From contig CAYNBJ010000001.1 in assembly GCA_964395835.1 (NCBI GenBank), positions 186,001 to 250,000 on the forward strand: 64,000 nucleotides of DNA. Direction: 5' to 3'. The notes below the pieces were generated by a model. The model was given only the letters and a program-made list of their open reading frames with translations. It was not told the origin of the DNA and did not search any database. The position numbers and the translations under genes are program-made. The stretch comes from LLD-282 sp964395835. GTDB taxonomy: Bacteria > Pseudomonadota > Gammaproteobacteria > Berkiellales > Berkiellaceae. Shown here one piece after another: positions 15,826 to 24,433 of this stretch (the first letter of the stretch is position 1; each line of letters begins with the position of its first letter).

Positions 15826-15879
15826 CCAAGAATACAAGCAAGTATACTGTTGAACAACAGCAGCCAATAAGGCATTTTT

Positions 15880-17412
15880 ATGACATGTATTCGCATTGTA
15901 TTGCAAGATCAGATCTCACAGTCCCTCAGCGCGCTAACAGGTCTTTCACAAGAAGATCTCATTGTTTTTTATGAGGATAAAAACTACCTGCAAAGCATGC
16001 CGCATCATCCTAAAAAAATTGCCTTGCAATTAGCATCCATGAGACATTTAGCAGAAGAATACACACAAAAAGGTTACCAAGTTTTTTCAATCTCATATGA
16101 TCATCCTCAATGGAAACAATTAAACGAAGTAATTGAACAGATTGCAAAAGAATTGACATATTATCATGTTGTCATCACAGAACCTTCCGAATATCAACCT
16201 CTGATGCAGCTCCAAGAATGGAAAAAATGCTCTTCACTCCACATTGAAATTAGAGAAGATGATCGATTTTTATGCCCTAAAGAAGATTTTTATCAATGGG
16301 CTAAAAATCGCAAAGAGCTTACTATGGAATATTTTTATCGAATGATGAGACAAAAATATAGACTCTTAGTCACTCACGACCTCGAACCTTTTGGAGGAAA
16401 ATGGAATTTTGATAGTGAAAATCGAAAAGTTCCAAAAAATCCGTTGCAAATTCCAAAAAGAATTTCTCATAAAAAATCCGATATATTAAAAAAAGTCTTA
16501 GAAAGTGTTCGTAAAGATTTTTCTTCTTATTTTGGAAATCTTGATCCTTTTTATTTTGCAGTGACTCGCGAACAAGCGCTCAAAGAATTATCACATTTTA
16601 TAAAAAACCTTCTGCCTGTATTCGGTGACTACCAGGATGCTATGATTCAGGGTGAGCCGTATATGTTCCACTCTCTGTTATCTTCTTATTTAAATATCGG
16701 TCTCATCTTGCCCCTGGAAGCTTGCTTAATGGCCCAAGAGTCTTATTTAAAAGGCATGGCACCCTTAAACAGTGTAGAGGGATTCATTCGTCAAATTTTG
16801 GGATGGAGAGAGTTTGTGAGGGGAGTGTACTGGATAAAAATGCCTGCATATAAAGAATTAAATTTTTTCAAAACATCCAGACCACTCCCCAAAGCATACT
16901 GGGGACATCCTACACACATGCAATGTCTAAAAGAAGCTATCTTGCATACGCAAATCCATGCTTACTCTCATCATATTCAAAGATTGATGGTCAGCGGAAA
17001 TTTCGCTCTCTTAGCCGGTTTCGATGTAAAAGAAGTGCAAAAATGGTACCTCTGCGTTTACAGCGATGCTTATGAATGGGTTGAAATGCCGAACACCTTA
17101 GGCATGGCTCTTTTCGGAGATGGCGGAATTATTGCAACAAAGCCCTATGCAGCTAGCGGGAAATATATTCAAAAAATGAGTAATTTTTGTCAAAAATGCT
17201 TTTACGATCCCAATCTAATGACAGGTGACAAAGCCTGCCCTTTGAATGCTTTATATTGGAATTTTCTCCACACCCATCAATCTCTCTTAAAATCCAATCA
17301 TCGCTTGTCTTATATGTACGCAACTTGGGAAAAATTTTCTGCTGAAAAAAAAGAAAATCTTTTACTGCAAGCTCAATATACTTTAAAACAAATTGAAAAA
17401 GAGGATTTTTGA
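15880..17412 (+). CDS. phrB: iron-sulfur photolyase / cryptochrome-like protein (PhrB-type)
   Basis: 510 residues, the length of the FeS-BCP group of prokaryotic (6-4) photolyases (family DPRP). The N-terminal alpha/beta antenna domain runs to about 130; the helical FAD-binding domain follows. Four cysteines at C349, C437, C440 and C453 match, with an offset of one, the known [4Fe-4S] ligands of Agrobacterium PhrB (350, 438, 441, 454). The motifs HAYSHHIQRLMVSGN and DAYEWVEMPNTLGM are typical. It would repair UV photoproducts using light. It is followed two bases later by its usual DUF2256 partner. A light-dependent repair enzyme in a host-dependent bacterium is unexpected and suggests a free or light-exposed stage. 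Confidence 0.93.
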   Translation: MTCIRIVLQDQISQSLSALTGLSQEDLIVFYEDKNYLQSMPHHPKKIALQLASMRHLAEEYTQKGYQVFSISYDHPQWKQLNEVIEQIAKELTYYHVVITEPSEYQPLMQLQEWKKCSSLHIEIREDDRFLCPKEDFYQWAKNRKELTMEYFYRMMRQKYRLLVTHDLEPFGGKWNFDSENRKVPKNPLQIPKRISHKKSDILKKVLESVRKDFSSYFGNLDPFYFAVTREQALKELSHFIKNLLPVFGDYQDAMIQGEPYMFHSLLSSYLNIGLILPLEACLMAQESYLKGMAPLNSVEGFIRQILGWREFVRGVYWIKMPAYKELNFFKTSRPLPKAYWGHPTHMQCLKEAILHTQIHAYSHHIQRLMVSGNFALLAGFDVKEVQKWYLCVYSDAYEWVEMPNTLGMALFGDGGIIATKPYAASGKYIQKMSNFCQKCFYDPNLMTGDKACPLNALYWNFLHTHQSLLKSNHRLSYMYATWEKFSAEKKENLLLQAQYTLKQIEKEDF

Positions 17413-17413
17413 A

Positions 17414-17560
17414 ATGCCTAAACAGATCAAAAAAAGCGAATTACCTGAAAAAATATGCCCAATCTGCTCACGCTCTTTTCGATGGAGAAAAAAATGGCAA
17501 AAAAATTGGGAACAAGTGATTTATTGTTCTCATGCGTGTCGAAAATTACGTCAGATTTAA
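17414..17560 (+). CDS. DUF2256 small zinc-ribbon-like protein
   Basis: 48 residues, ATG at 17414 just after the photolyase stop. It has two cysteine pairs, KICPICSRSFRWRKKW and YCSHACRK, typical of DUF2256 proteins that sit next to cryptochrome/photolyase genes. Basic and Trp-rich. Probably metal binding; its role with the photolyase is not established. Two-base spacing implies one transcript and coupled translation. Confidence 0.85.
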   Translation: MPKQIKKSELPEKICPICSRSFRWRKKWQKNWEQVIYCSHACRKLRQI

Positions 17561-17668
17561 ATCTATTTTGCCGCCCTAAAGCTCTCAATTTAGGGCTGCA
17601 AAACACAAATCACTGGGCGTTTTTAAAGATGGGACTTTCTATCCAGCTATGTCATCCAAATAAAATTT

Positions 17669-18682
17669 TTAGCACAAATTGGCGCTTCTTCTTCCCAATC
17701 CCATAGCAGATCGCACTTGCTCTATCGTAATGGCGGCTCTTCTGCGTGCAACTTGCGAGCCATAATCTAAAATCTCAAGCACTTCTTCATCTTTCAGTGC
17801 TGCACGTTTTTGCGCAATCGGATCTAAAAAATCAGATAAGACCTGCAAAAGCAATTTTTTTAAAACCATATCGCCCAAACCACCTTGGGCATAATGCTTT
17901 TTTAACTCTTTTAAATGTTCTTTATCTGAGTAAAAAGCATCTAAATATGCAAAAACAGCATTACCTTCCACTTGACCAGGATCGCTCACGCGCAAATGAT
18001 TCGGATCTGTATACATGCTCATGACTTTTTGCTTCAAAATCTCAGGAGAATCAGAAAGAAAAATAGCATTATTTAAAGACTTGCTCGCTTTGGCTTTTCC
18101 GTCAATTCCGACTAACCGGCCCTCTGTGCTTAAAACAGGCTCACAATCTTCAAAAATCTCTGTGCGATACAAACGATTAAAACGCCGAGTAATCTCATTA
18201 GTCTGCTCTAAAATAGGAAGCTGATCGTCGCCTACAGGAATGTATTTGGCTTTAAAAAGCGCAATATCTGCAGCTTGACTGACAGGATAACATAGAAAAC
18301 CTGCTGGTACGCTTTGCTCCATGCCTTTTTGCTGTATTTCTTGTTTAATAGTAGGGTTTCTTTCAAGACGAGATACGCTCACTAAATTCATAAAAAATAT
18401 TGTCAGCTCAAAGAGCTGTGGGATGTGGGATTGCACAAAGAACGTGCAATGCTGAGGGCTTAATCCTACCGCAAGATAATCCTTAGCCACCGAAAGAATA
18501 TGCTGCTGTATCATCTCAGGATGATCGTAATGATCGGTCATAGCCTGACAGTCCGCAATCATAATAAAGGAATCATAATTTGATTGCATGAGAAGACGAT
18601 TTGCAAGCGACCCAACATAATGACCCAGATGGAGGCATCCTGTTGGACGATCGCCTGTAAGCATGATTGGAAGAGAACCCAT
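17669..18682 (-). CDS. trpS: tryptophanyl-tRNA synthetase
   Basis: Charges tRNA-Trp. From the ATG at 18682, preceded at good distance by GGAG, it has 337 residues, the normal length. An in-frame TTG at 18697 is less likely. The class I signatures are GDRPTGCLHLGHYVGSL (HIGH-type motif) and KASKSLNNAI (KMSKS motif). It is convergent with the photolyase-DUF2256 pair, with about 108 bases between them. Nothing unusual otherwise. Confidence 0.96.
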   Translation of the reverse strand: MGSLPIMLTGDRPTGCLHLGHYVGSLANRLLMQSNYDSFIMIADCQAMTDHYDHPEMIQQHILSVAKDYLAVGLSPQHCTFFVQSHIPQLFELTIFFMNLVSVSRLERNPTIKQEIQQKGMEQSVPAGFLCYPVSQAADIALFKAKYIPVGDDQLPILEQTNEITRRFNRLYRTEIFEDCEPVLSTEGRLVGIDGKAKASKSLNNAIFLSDSPEILKQKVMSMYTDPNHLRVSDPGQVEGNAVFAYLDAFYSDKEHLKELKKHYAQGGLGDMVLKKLLLQVLSDFLDPIAQKRAALKDEEVLEILDYGSQVARRRAAITIEQVRSAMGLGRRSANLC

Positions 18683-18752
18683 AGCTACTCCGTACAAAAT
18701 GGCAATTAATGAAAATTATACTGCACTCTGTAGTAGACAGCTATGGTAGAAA

Positions 18753-19436
18753 TCAGGTCATTTCAAAAAATTCTCTTTCCTGGTGGAAAGACAAGACTGG
18801 AATATGATTCATTCTCTCTTGAGTCACATGAGCCAGCCAATCTTCAATTAATGAGCGCTGGTACGCAATAATACTATCGTCTTGTAAAGATTGGCCTATT
18901 AAAATAGAACCCTGAGCCATTGCTAGAAATGTATAGGCAGTACTCAGCGCTTTTTCCGCCATTCCCATTAATTGAAATTGCTCTTCTAACCAATCAATAA
19001 AGCTTTTAAGAAATTTCTTTGAAGACTGCGCAAGAGCCCCTCCTTCTCGAGAAAATTCTTCACATAAATGTCCCATAGGAAAGGTCATTTCTGCTTCAAT
19101 TTGGCAAGACATAAAATTTTGTAAAAATAGAGTTAAACGAGAAAGCACTATAGGCTGCATCATGGCAGTTTTTCGCCAATTTTCCCAGTCTTTAAAGCGC
19201 TGTTCAATCACAGCTAATCCGATCGCTTCTTTTGTTTTGAAATAATAATAAACGTTACCTAAAGGCACATCTGCTTCATGCGCAATATCTGCTAACGTTG
19301 TTTCACCAAATCCTTTTTTATGAATTAAAGCTTTTGCAGCGATAATCAGCTTTTGCTTTTTATCTTGTCTTTTGCGTTCCGGTGCACGATGTGTCACGGG
19401 AGACTTCACGATTGATTGCCATAAATTCTTTGTCAT
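18753..19436 (-). CDS. TetR-family transcriptional regulator
   Basis: 227 residues from the ATG at 19436; a GTG one codon earlier is possible. A GGATGGA ribosome binding site precedes it. The N-terminal helix-turn-helix is textbook: TLADIAHEADVPLGNVYYYFKTKEAIGLAV. The rest is a helical ligand-binding and dimerisation domain. A basic N-terminal tail of about 28 residues precedes the HTH. Nearby fad genes make a lipid-responsive role thinkable, but no operator was identified. A good promoter (19731-19759) lies upstream, with one small ORF in between. Confidence 0.9.
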   Translation of the reverse strand: MTKNLWQSIVKSPVTHRAPERKRQDKKQKLIIAAKALIHKKGFGETTLADIAHEADVPLGNVYYYFKTKEAIGLAVIEQRFKDWENWRKTAMMQPIVLSRLTLFLQNFMSCQIEAEMTFPMGHLCEEFSREGGALAQSSKKFLKSFIDWLEEQFQLMGMAEKALSTAYTFLAMAQGSILIGQSLQDDSIIAYQRSLIEDWLAHVTQERMNHIPVLSFHQEREFFEMT

Positions 19437-19469
19437 CACAGTCCATCCATAGTTGATTAAAAAGCATAC

Positions 19470-19715
19470 CTAAATCCAAAAAGGCATCCATAGTTCATCT
19501 GAAACATTCATATTGATAATGCAATACGGATGTATCAAAATGCGGGCAAAAAGAGAAAATAAGGTTTGAAAAAAAGAAAGTGCCTTTCTTTTTGAAAAAG
19601 CATGATCTTTAAGGTGTATACCCCAAAAATATAAAGAAGGCTTGTGCCATCGAACGAATCTCAAAAAAGCCTTTTTTTGAGATGTGATATATTGATCCAT
19701 TATCGAGCTCAACAT
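19470..19715 (-). CDS. small ORF upstream of the TetR gene, doubtful
   Basis: 81 residues from an ATG at 19715, preceded by AAAGGAC, or 76 from 19700. Basic and aromatic-rich with a hydrophobic middle; no family recognised. It lies between the promoter at 19731-19759 and the TetR gene, 33 bases from the latter. The predicted transcription start is only about nine bases before the first ATG, which argues against use of that codon. It may simply be the tetR leader region. Confidence 0.28.
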   Translation of the reverse strand: MLSSIMDQYITSQKKAFLRFVRWHKPSLYFWGIHLKDHAFSKRKALSFFQTLFSLFARILIHPYCIINMNVSDELWMPFWI

Positions 19716-19730
19716 GTCCTTTGCTTTCCT

Positions 19731-19759
19731 ATACTAAGAGCAAGAAAACAAAAGTTCAA
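19731..19759 (-). promoter_or_regulatory. sigma-70 promoter upstream of the TetR gene
   Basis: On the minus strand TTGAAC (19759-19754), a 17-base spacer and TAGTAT (19736-19731). This would transcribe the small ORF and the TetR gene. Confidence 0.55.
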
Positions 19760-19843
19760 GCTTGTTTACTAACTCACAAATTTATAAAAGGGAAAAGCAA
19801 TCCTGGGAAAAACATGAAAAAAACAAAGCCCGAACGCAACTTG

Positions 19844-19872
19844 TTGTTTTTAAATGCTAATTGTGATATATT
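19844..19872 (+). promoter_or_regulatory. sigma-70 promoter of the orphan gene at 19905
   Basis: TTGTTT (19844-19849), 17 bases, TATATT (19867-19872). A start near 19879 leaves a short leader containing AAAAGGGG before the ATG at 19905. Confidence 0.5.
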
Positions 19873-19904
19873 TCCAACATAATCACTAAAAGGGGTTTGA
19901 CATC

Positions 19905-21038
19905 ATGTCTTACAAAGAGTTTCCAATTTCTATTAAAGATACTTTCATGTGTATTTACTACGGACTCAGCACTGCAGACATGCAAATCCTTCATAATATA
20001 AAAATAAACGAGCAGGATTACCAACAACAGAAGCCAGAAACACAAAACCAGCGCTCTGAATGCATAAAAGACTTAGCGACTTATCCAGTCTCTGTCCTAC
20101 CTCATAATTGCCGTCATCCGATTTTAAATGAGGTGCAGGAAGCGATTCAAGCTGATACTACTGAGAACGCATCGCCTGAAAACATCAGCAACCAAGCGGC
20201 CATACGTATCAGAGAAGTACTCTACTTGTTACCCGCAGGATACTTATATGATGTCAGTCAATGGATTCAGGCAGCATCACCTCATTCAATATCGACAATG
20301 CTCCAAGAAATAGACAAAAAAACCACCTTAAAATGCACAGAAACAGGGACAGAACAGCATTTGACTGAGAGGGAACTCGCGCAATGCATCACAGTCTGGC
20401 AAATCAAGAAAACTGTCTTACTGTCTATATTTTTAAAAAACGTTTTTATAAACAAGGAAGAGTATCAATTGTCCCAAACAGATATGCTATGTACTCTCAT
20501 AAATCATTATGTAGAGCTATTAACTGCAAATCATGCAGCTGATACAGGTTGGCACACCTCACCAGATATCTTAGAAAATTGTTTCGAGTACCTCTCACAA
20601 AACAAACGCGATACTACACAACTTTCTTCGGCTATTGCGATGATTAGCTTGTTTTCAAAAGATAGGATATGGCGCCTACCAGGCAGTTTCGCAATATTGG
20701 GACCTGCTTATCTATTGTCTATGAAAATATGGGTGAATTTTTATCCTGTCAGATTTTGCTCTGATTTTCTGATCGAGCCTGTATATAATCGATGCAAAGC
20801 AATTTTCAGTCTTGCCGCATCTCTTGCATATACAGCATTTTCGCAAATCCATTTTATTCTCTTGGGAAGTTTATGGGTTGATGAGCACACAATCATGTAT
20901 CGATCTCCTCAAGGCACACCACAAAGAACAACGCAGATAGACCCTGAGGCAGAACAAACACCGATAGTTAACCCTGAGGCACAAAGACAGGGACAAGACC
21001 CGATAGAGAACCCTGAGGCAAGACCAATAAGACCTTAG
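19905..21038 (+). CDS. orphan protein, effector-like, with C-terminal short repeats
   Basis: 377 residues, not recognised. No N-terminal signal peptide. The protein is mostly polar and helical, with Gln- and Thr-rich parts in the first 230 residues, then a hydrophobic stretch around residues 260-330 that could insert into a membrane. The tail is a degenerate repeat of NPEA units (DPEAEQTPIV, NPEAQRQGQDPIE, NPEARPIRP). It has its own promoter and a good ribosome binding site and ends just before a strong bidirectional terminator. Standing alone between the TetR gene and the convergent fad operon, it looks like an accessory gene; secretion is only a guess. Confidence 0.7.
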   Translation: MSYKEFPISIKDTFMCIYYGLSTADMQILHNIKINEQDYQQQKPETQNQRSECIKDLATYPVSVLPHNCRHPILNEVQEAIQADTTENASPENISNQAAIRIREVLYLLPAGYLYDVSQWIQAASPHSISTMLQEIDKKTTLKCTETGTEQHLTERELAQCITVWQIKKTVLLSIFLKNVFINKEEYQLSQTDMLCTLINHYVELLTANHAADTGWHTSPDILENCFEYLSQNKRDTTQLSSAIAMISLFSKDRIWRLPGSFAILGPAYLLSMKIWVNFYPVRFCSDFLIEPVYNRCKAIFSLAASLAYTAFSQIHFILLGSLWVDEHTIMYRSPQGTPQRTTQIDPEAEQTPIVNPEAQRQGQDPIENPEARPIRP

Positions 21039-21093
21039 CAATGATACGCGGCTCCCAGCCAGAGTTTTGTTTATAAAATACAAAATCACAAAC

Positions 21094-21133
21094 AAATAAG
21101 CCCGCTGTGATACTCACAACAGCGGGCTTATTT
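21094..21133. terminator. strong bidirectional intrinsic terminator
   Basis: A perfect 15-bp stem AAATAAGCCCGCTGT (21094-21108) pairs with 21119-21133 around a 10-base loop, flanked by T-rich runs on both strands. It serves the orphan gene (+) and the fadEAB operon (-). Confidence 0.9.
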
Positions 21134-21190
21134 TCAGTAACAGATAAAAAGACATCGCGATTCTGTACAAGCGCAATACTTTGACATCTG

Positions 21191-23110
21191 TTAGGTGAAA
21201 TGCGTAATTCCTGCGCTAAACGGCGGAAAGCCAAATCCAAACAAAGCTGCCAAATCCGCATCATCACTATTTTGTACAATTTGCTCTTTTTGAGCAGCTA
21301 AAGCTTCATTCGTAAGAGCCTGTTTCAAAATAGCAGCGCAAGCTTCTTTATCTCCGCGCATTCCGCCTTTAATTGGCTTTTTGTTTTGATAGCGATATAA
21401 TCCCTCTCCTGTTTTTTTACCTAACAATCCGTTTTGAATATACGATTGCAGTGTGGCCAACACCTGATCGTCACAAAGATTCATTGAGGAAAGAGCGGCC
21501 AAACACACATCGAGACCAACAACATCAGCTAATTCAATAGGACCCATCGGCATACCAAAAGACTCCGCAGCAGCATCTATCAAAGCAAAAGAATGACCTT
21601 TGTTATGCAATTTGAGTGCTTGTAACATATAGGGTAATAAAACACGATTCACAAAAAATCCTGGAGAACTTTTCACTTCAATTCCAATTTTATCAATGAA
21701 GGAGACAAAAGCTTTTGCACGATCGCGAGAAATCTGAGCTGTCATACGCCCATAAACAATTTCCACTAATGGCATCTGAGCAACGGGATTAAAAAAATGC
21801 ACGCCTAGAAAACGCTCAGGATTTTGAAAAATCTCATCAATTTTTTCTAAACAAATTGTAGATGTATTGGTTGCAATCAAAGCATCAGCTCGAGCTTTTT
21901 GCTCAATTTTTTTTAAAATTTGTACTTTCAATGACAAATTTTCACTCACAGCTTCTATAATCAAATCTGCACTTTGAAGACCATAACCTAAAGGATCGGG
22001 CATCAAGCGATCTAAGCATCTCTGTTGCTCAAAATGATGTGTATAATGCTTTGCAAAAAGCTTAGTCGCCCTCTCAAGAGCCTGTCCAATTTGTTTCTCT
22101 GAGAGGTCTTCCAGAGTCACTTTTAATCCTTTGAGTGCACACCAAGCAGCGATATCTCCACCCATCACCCCAGCACCTACAATATGGACATGCATCATAG
22201 GATGCATAGATTTATATGTACTGAGTTCTTTTTTATTGCGATCTTTCAACTGAAATACACGCACAAGATTTTTAGCTGTTTCACCTTGAGCAAGCGCAAA
22301 AATGGAATCTACTTCAACTTGATAGGCTTTATCATCATGATGTCCATAAGAGATCCAATCCTGAATCATAGCAAAAGGAGCCGGATAATGATCTTGACGC
22401 ACTTTTTTGGCAATCTGTCTTTTAATCACAGATCCCATCAACATGCGAATCCATCCCCATCTCCATAGCCAATCCATAGAATTTTTTTGTGTTTTTCTTT
22501 TTTTGCGATAATGTGTTAAGGTTTCCGGAATGATTCGCTGAGGTACAACAGCATCGACTAATCCACTTTTCAATGCCGCTTTACTTTTATAAGCACGACC
22601 ACTTAAAATGCAATCGAAAGTTTTTTGTACACCGATCATCCGCATCAATCGGACGCTCCCGCCCCAACCTGGTCTCAATCCGAGCTGAACTTCTGGAAGA
22701 CCTATACGCACTGAAGGTGAATCAATCACGATTCTCCAATCACAGGCTAATGCCAACTCAAAACCACCCCCTAAACAATAGCCATGAATCAAAGCTACGG
22801 TGGGCGCATGAAAGCGTTCTAATTGATCATAAACCTTTTGGCCTCTTTCGATCAGAGCTTTTGTTGCAGGAGCGTCATTTTTAGCAAATACATCAAGAAT
22901 ATCTGCACCGGCAATAAAGCCTCCATCTTTTTTTGAGCAAATAATAAGCTGCACAATTTCATTATCATCTTTGAGAAGATCTAAAACGCGTGAAAATTCT
23001 TCAAGAACTTCAGCATTAATTGTATTTGCGCTTTTATCTTGTCGATTAAATTCCAACCATAAAACTCGATCGTCATCTTTATGCCAATACCAATGCTTCA
23101 TCATGTCCAT
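21191..23110 (-). CDS. fadB: fatty oxidation complex alpha subunit (enoyl-CoA hydratase / 3-hydroxyacyl-CoA dehydrogenase)
   Basis: 639 residues, two fused enzymes of beta-oxidation. The N-terminal crotonase domain (about 1-190) has GFIAGADI and GYCLGGGFELALACDW for the oxyanion hole and LPEVQLGLRPGWGG with the catalytic Glu. The NAD-binding hydroxyacyl-CoA dehydrogenase domain begins HIVGAGVMGGDIAAW near 310, followed by HFFNPVAQMPLVEIV and a first 3HCDH C-terminal domain. The second C-terminal domain stops soon after GFGFPPF, making the protein about 75 residues shorter than E. coli FadJ. AGAAGGA precedes the ATG. It is the last gene of fadE-fadA-fadB and could equally be named fadJ. Confidence 0.93.
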   Translation of the reverse strand: MDMMKHWYWHKDDDRVLWLEFNRQDKSANTINAEVLEEFSRVLDLLKDDNEIVQLIICSKKDGGFIAGADILDVFAKNDAPATKALIERGQKVYDQLERFHAPTVALIHGYCLGGGFELALACDWRIVIDSPSVRIGLPEVQLGLRPGWGGSVRLMRMIGVQKTFDCILSGRAYKSKAALKSGLVDAVVPQRIIPETLTHYRKKRKTQKNSMDWLWRWGWIRMLMGSVIKRQIAKKVRQDHYPAPFAMIQDWISYGHHDDKAYQVEVDSIFALAQGETAKNLVRVFQLKDRNKKELSTYKSMHPMMHVHIVGAGVMGGDIAAWCALKGLKVTLEDLSEKQIGQALERATKLFAKHYTHHFEQQRCLDRLMPDPLGYGLQSADLIIEAVSENLSLKVQILKKIEQKARADALIATNTSTICLEKIDEIFQNPERFLGVHFFNPVAQMPLVEIVYGRMTAQISRDRAKAFVSFIDKIGIEVKSSPGFFVNRVLLPYMLQALKLHNKGHSFALIDAAAESFGMPMGPIELADVVGLDVCLAALSSMNLCDDQVLATLQSYIQNGLLGKKTGEGLYRYQNKKPIKGGMRGDKEACAAILKQALTNEALAAQKEQIVQNSDDADLAALFGFGFPPFSAGITHFT

Positions 23111-23113
23111 GAT

Positions 23114-24415
23114 TTATTCCTTCTCTAATCGTTCTATCAAAGCTGCTCCACCCTGTCCGCCACCAATACAGAGGCTCACAAGCGCAAATCTTTGTTGTTT
23201 TTGTTCTAATCCATATAAAGCCCTTAAAATCACTCTCAGGCCTGAAGCGGCTATGGGATGGCCTAAGGCAATCGCTCCTCCCCATAAATTCAATCTGTCT
23301 ACCGGAAAGTCTCCGTATCGACTATCAATTCCAGTATATAATTCTCCTAACTGTGGATCGTTAAAACTTTTAATGACACCAAGAATTTGAGCAGCAAACG
23401 CTTCATTAATTTCAATCACACCAATATCATCAAAGCTCAAACCATTTCTTTGCAAAATTTGTGTCATCGCTTTGACAGGTCCCAGGCCCATCATCCGCGG
23501 ATTACATCCTGTCCATTGAATATCACGAATCACACCTTTTGGTTGAATTTGATATTTTGTAATAAAATCTTTTGTCGCCAACAAAGCTGCTGCAGCGCCA
23601 TCCGTAATTTGCGAACTATTAGCAGCTGTAATCGATCCTTTTTTATCAAATACACCTTTCATTTGAGAAAGCTTTTCTAATGTCGCATCGGGACGAATTC
23701 CATCATCTCTTAAAACAGGCGTACAGTTTGGAAAAATCAACGGATACACTTCTTGCATACAGCCCTTTTCCCATGCTTCATGGGCTTTATAATGACTATT
23801 GACCGCATATTCATCCATCTCTGTTCGATCAATATGATAACGATAGGCAATTTCTTGGGCAGTTTGCCCCATCATTAAAGCATTCGTAGGATCGGTCAAA
23901 CCCTGCTTTAATGAAATAATCGGAGAAATTTTTTTCCATGGGCATGCAAAAATCCATTGAATGCGTTTCCACGGATCTTTGATAGCCGATCCCATGCTGA
24001 ACCAATCACTCATTTCTGGAGACCATATCAGTGGTGCTCTTGACATCACCTCAGATGCAACAACCAAAGTTGCTTCACTTTGACCCAAGCGCAAAGAGGC
24101 GCAAGCATTATCTAAAGCTTGCAGCCCGGAACCACAGTTTCGAGCCACTGTGTAAGCTGGGGTCTCTAAAGAGCATCCCGCTCTCAATCCGATAATACGC
24201 GCAATATTCGCTTCATCTTCACTTGGATTCACACATGCAGCAATCACTTGATCAACCATCTTGGGATCAAAGTGATGCTTTGTGAACAAAGCTCTTGAGA
24301 TATAGACTCCGAGGTCTGCTGCAGACCATTGTGCTCTTTTCCCCTTGGATTTTATAAAGGGCGTCCGTATTCCATCAATAAGATATACAGGATCTTGTAT
24401 CTTAGGACCTGTCAT
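23114..24415 (-). CDS. fadA: acetyl-CoA C-acyltransferase (3-ketoacyl-CoA thiolase)
   Basis: 433 residues. Thiolytic cleavage of 3-ketoacyl-CoA, the last step of beta-oxidation. The catalytic cysteine is C94 in ARNCGSGLQALDNA. The C-terminal motifs are NEAFAAQ, GGAIALGHPIAASG with the catalytic His, and CIGGGQGGA with the second Cys. The length is closer to the FadI subgroup. It lies three bases before fadB and 18 after fadE, a tight operon. GGGAGAGAG precedes the ATG. Confidence 0.94.
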   Translation of the reverse strand: MTGPKIQDPVYLIDGIRTPFIKSKGKRAQWSAADLGVYISRALFTKHHFDPKMVDQVIAACVNPSEDEANIARIIGLRAGCSLETPAYTVARNCGSGLQALDNACASLRLGQSEATLVVASEVMSRAPLIWSPEMSDWFSMGSAIKDPWKRIQWIFACPWKKISPIISLKQGLTDPTNALMMGQTAQEIAYRYHIDRTEMDEYAVNSHYKAHEAWEKGCMQEVYPLIFPNCTPVLRDDGIRPDATLEKLSQMKGVFDKKGSITAANSSQITDGAAAALLATKDFITKYQIQPKGVIRDIQWTGCNPRMMGLGPVKAMTQILQRNGLSFDDIGVIEINEAFAAQILGVIKSFNDPQLGELYTGIDSRYGDFPVDRLNLWGGAIALGHPIAASGLRVILRALYGLEQKQQRFALVSLCIGGGQGGAALIERLEKE

Positions 24416-24433
24416 TGTCTCTCTCCCTAATCT

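Noticed and set aside
18683..18697. TTG-initiated longer form of TrpS
   Set aside because: The downstream ATG at 18682 has a GGAG site at the right distance and gives the normal family length.
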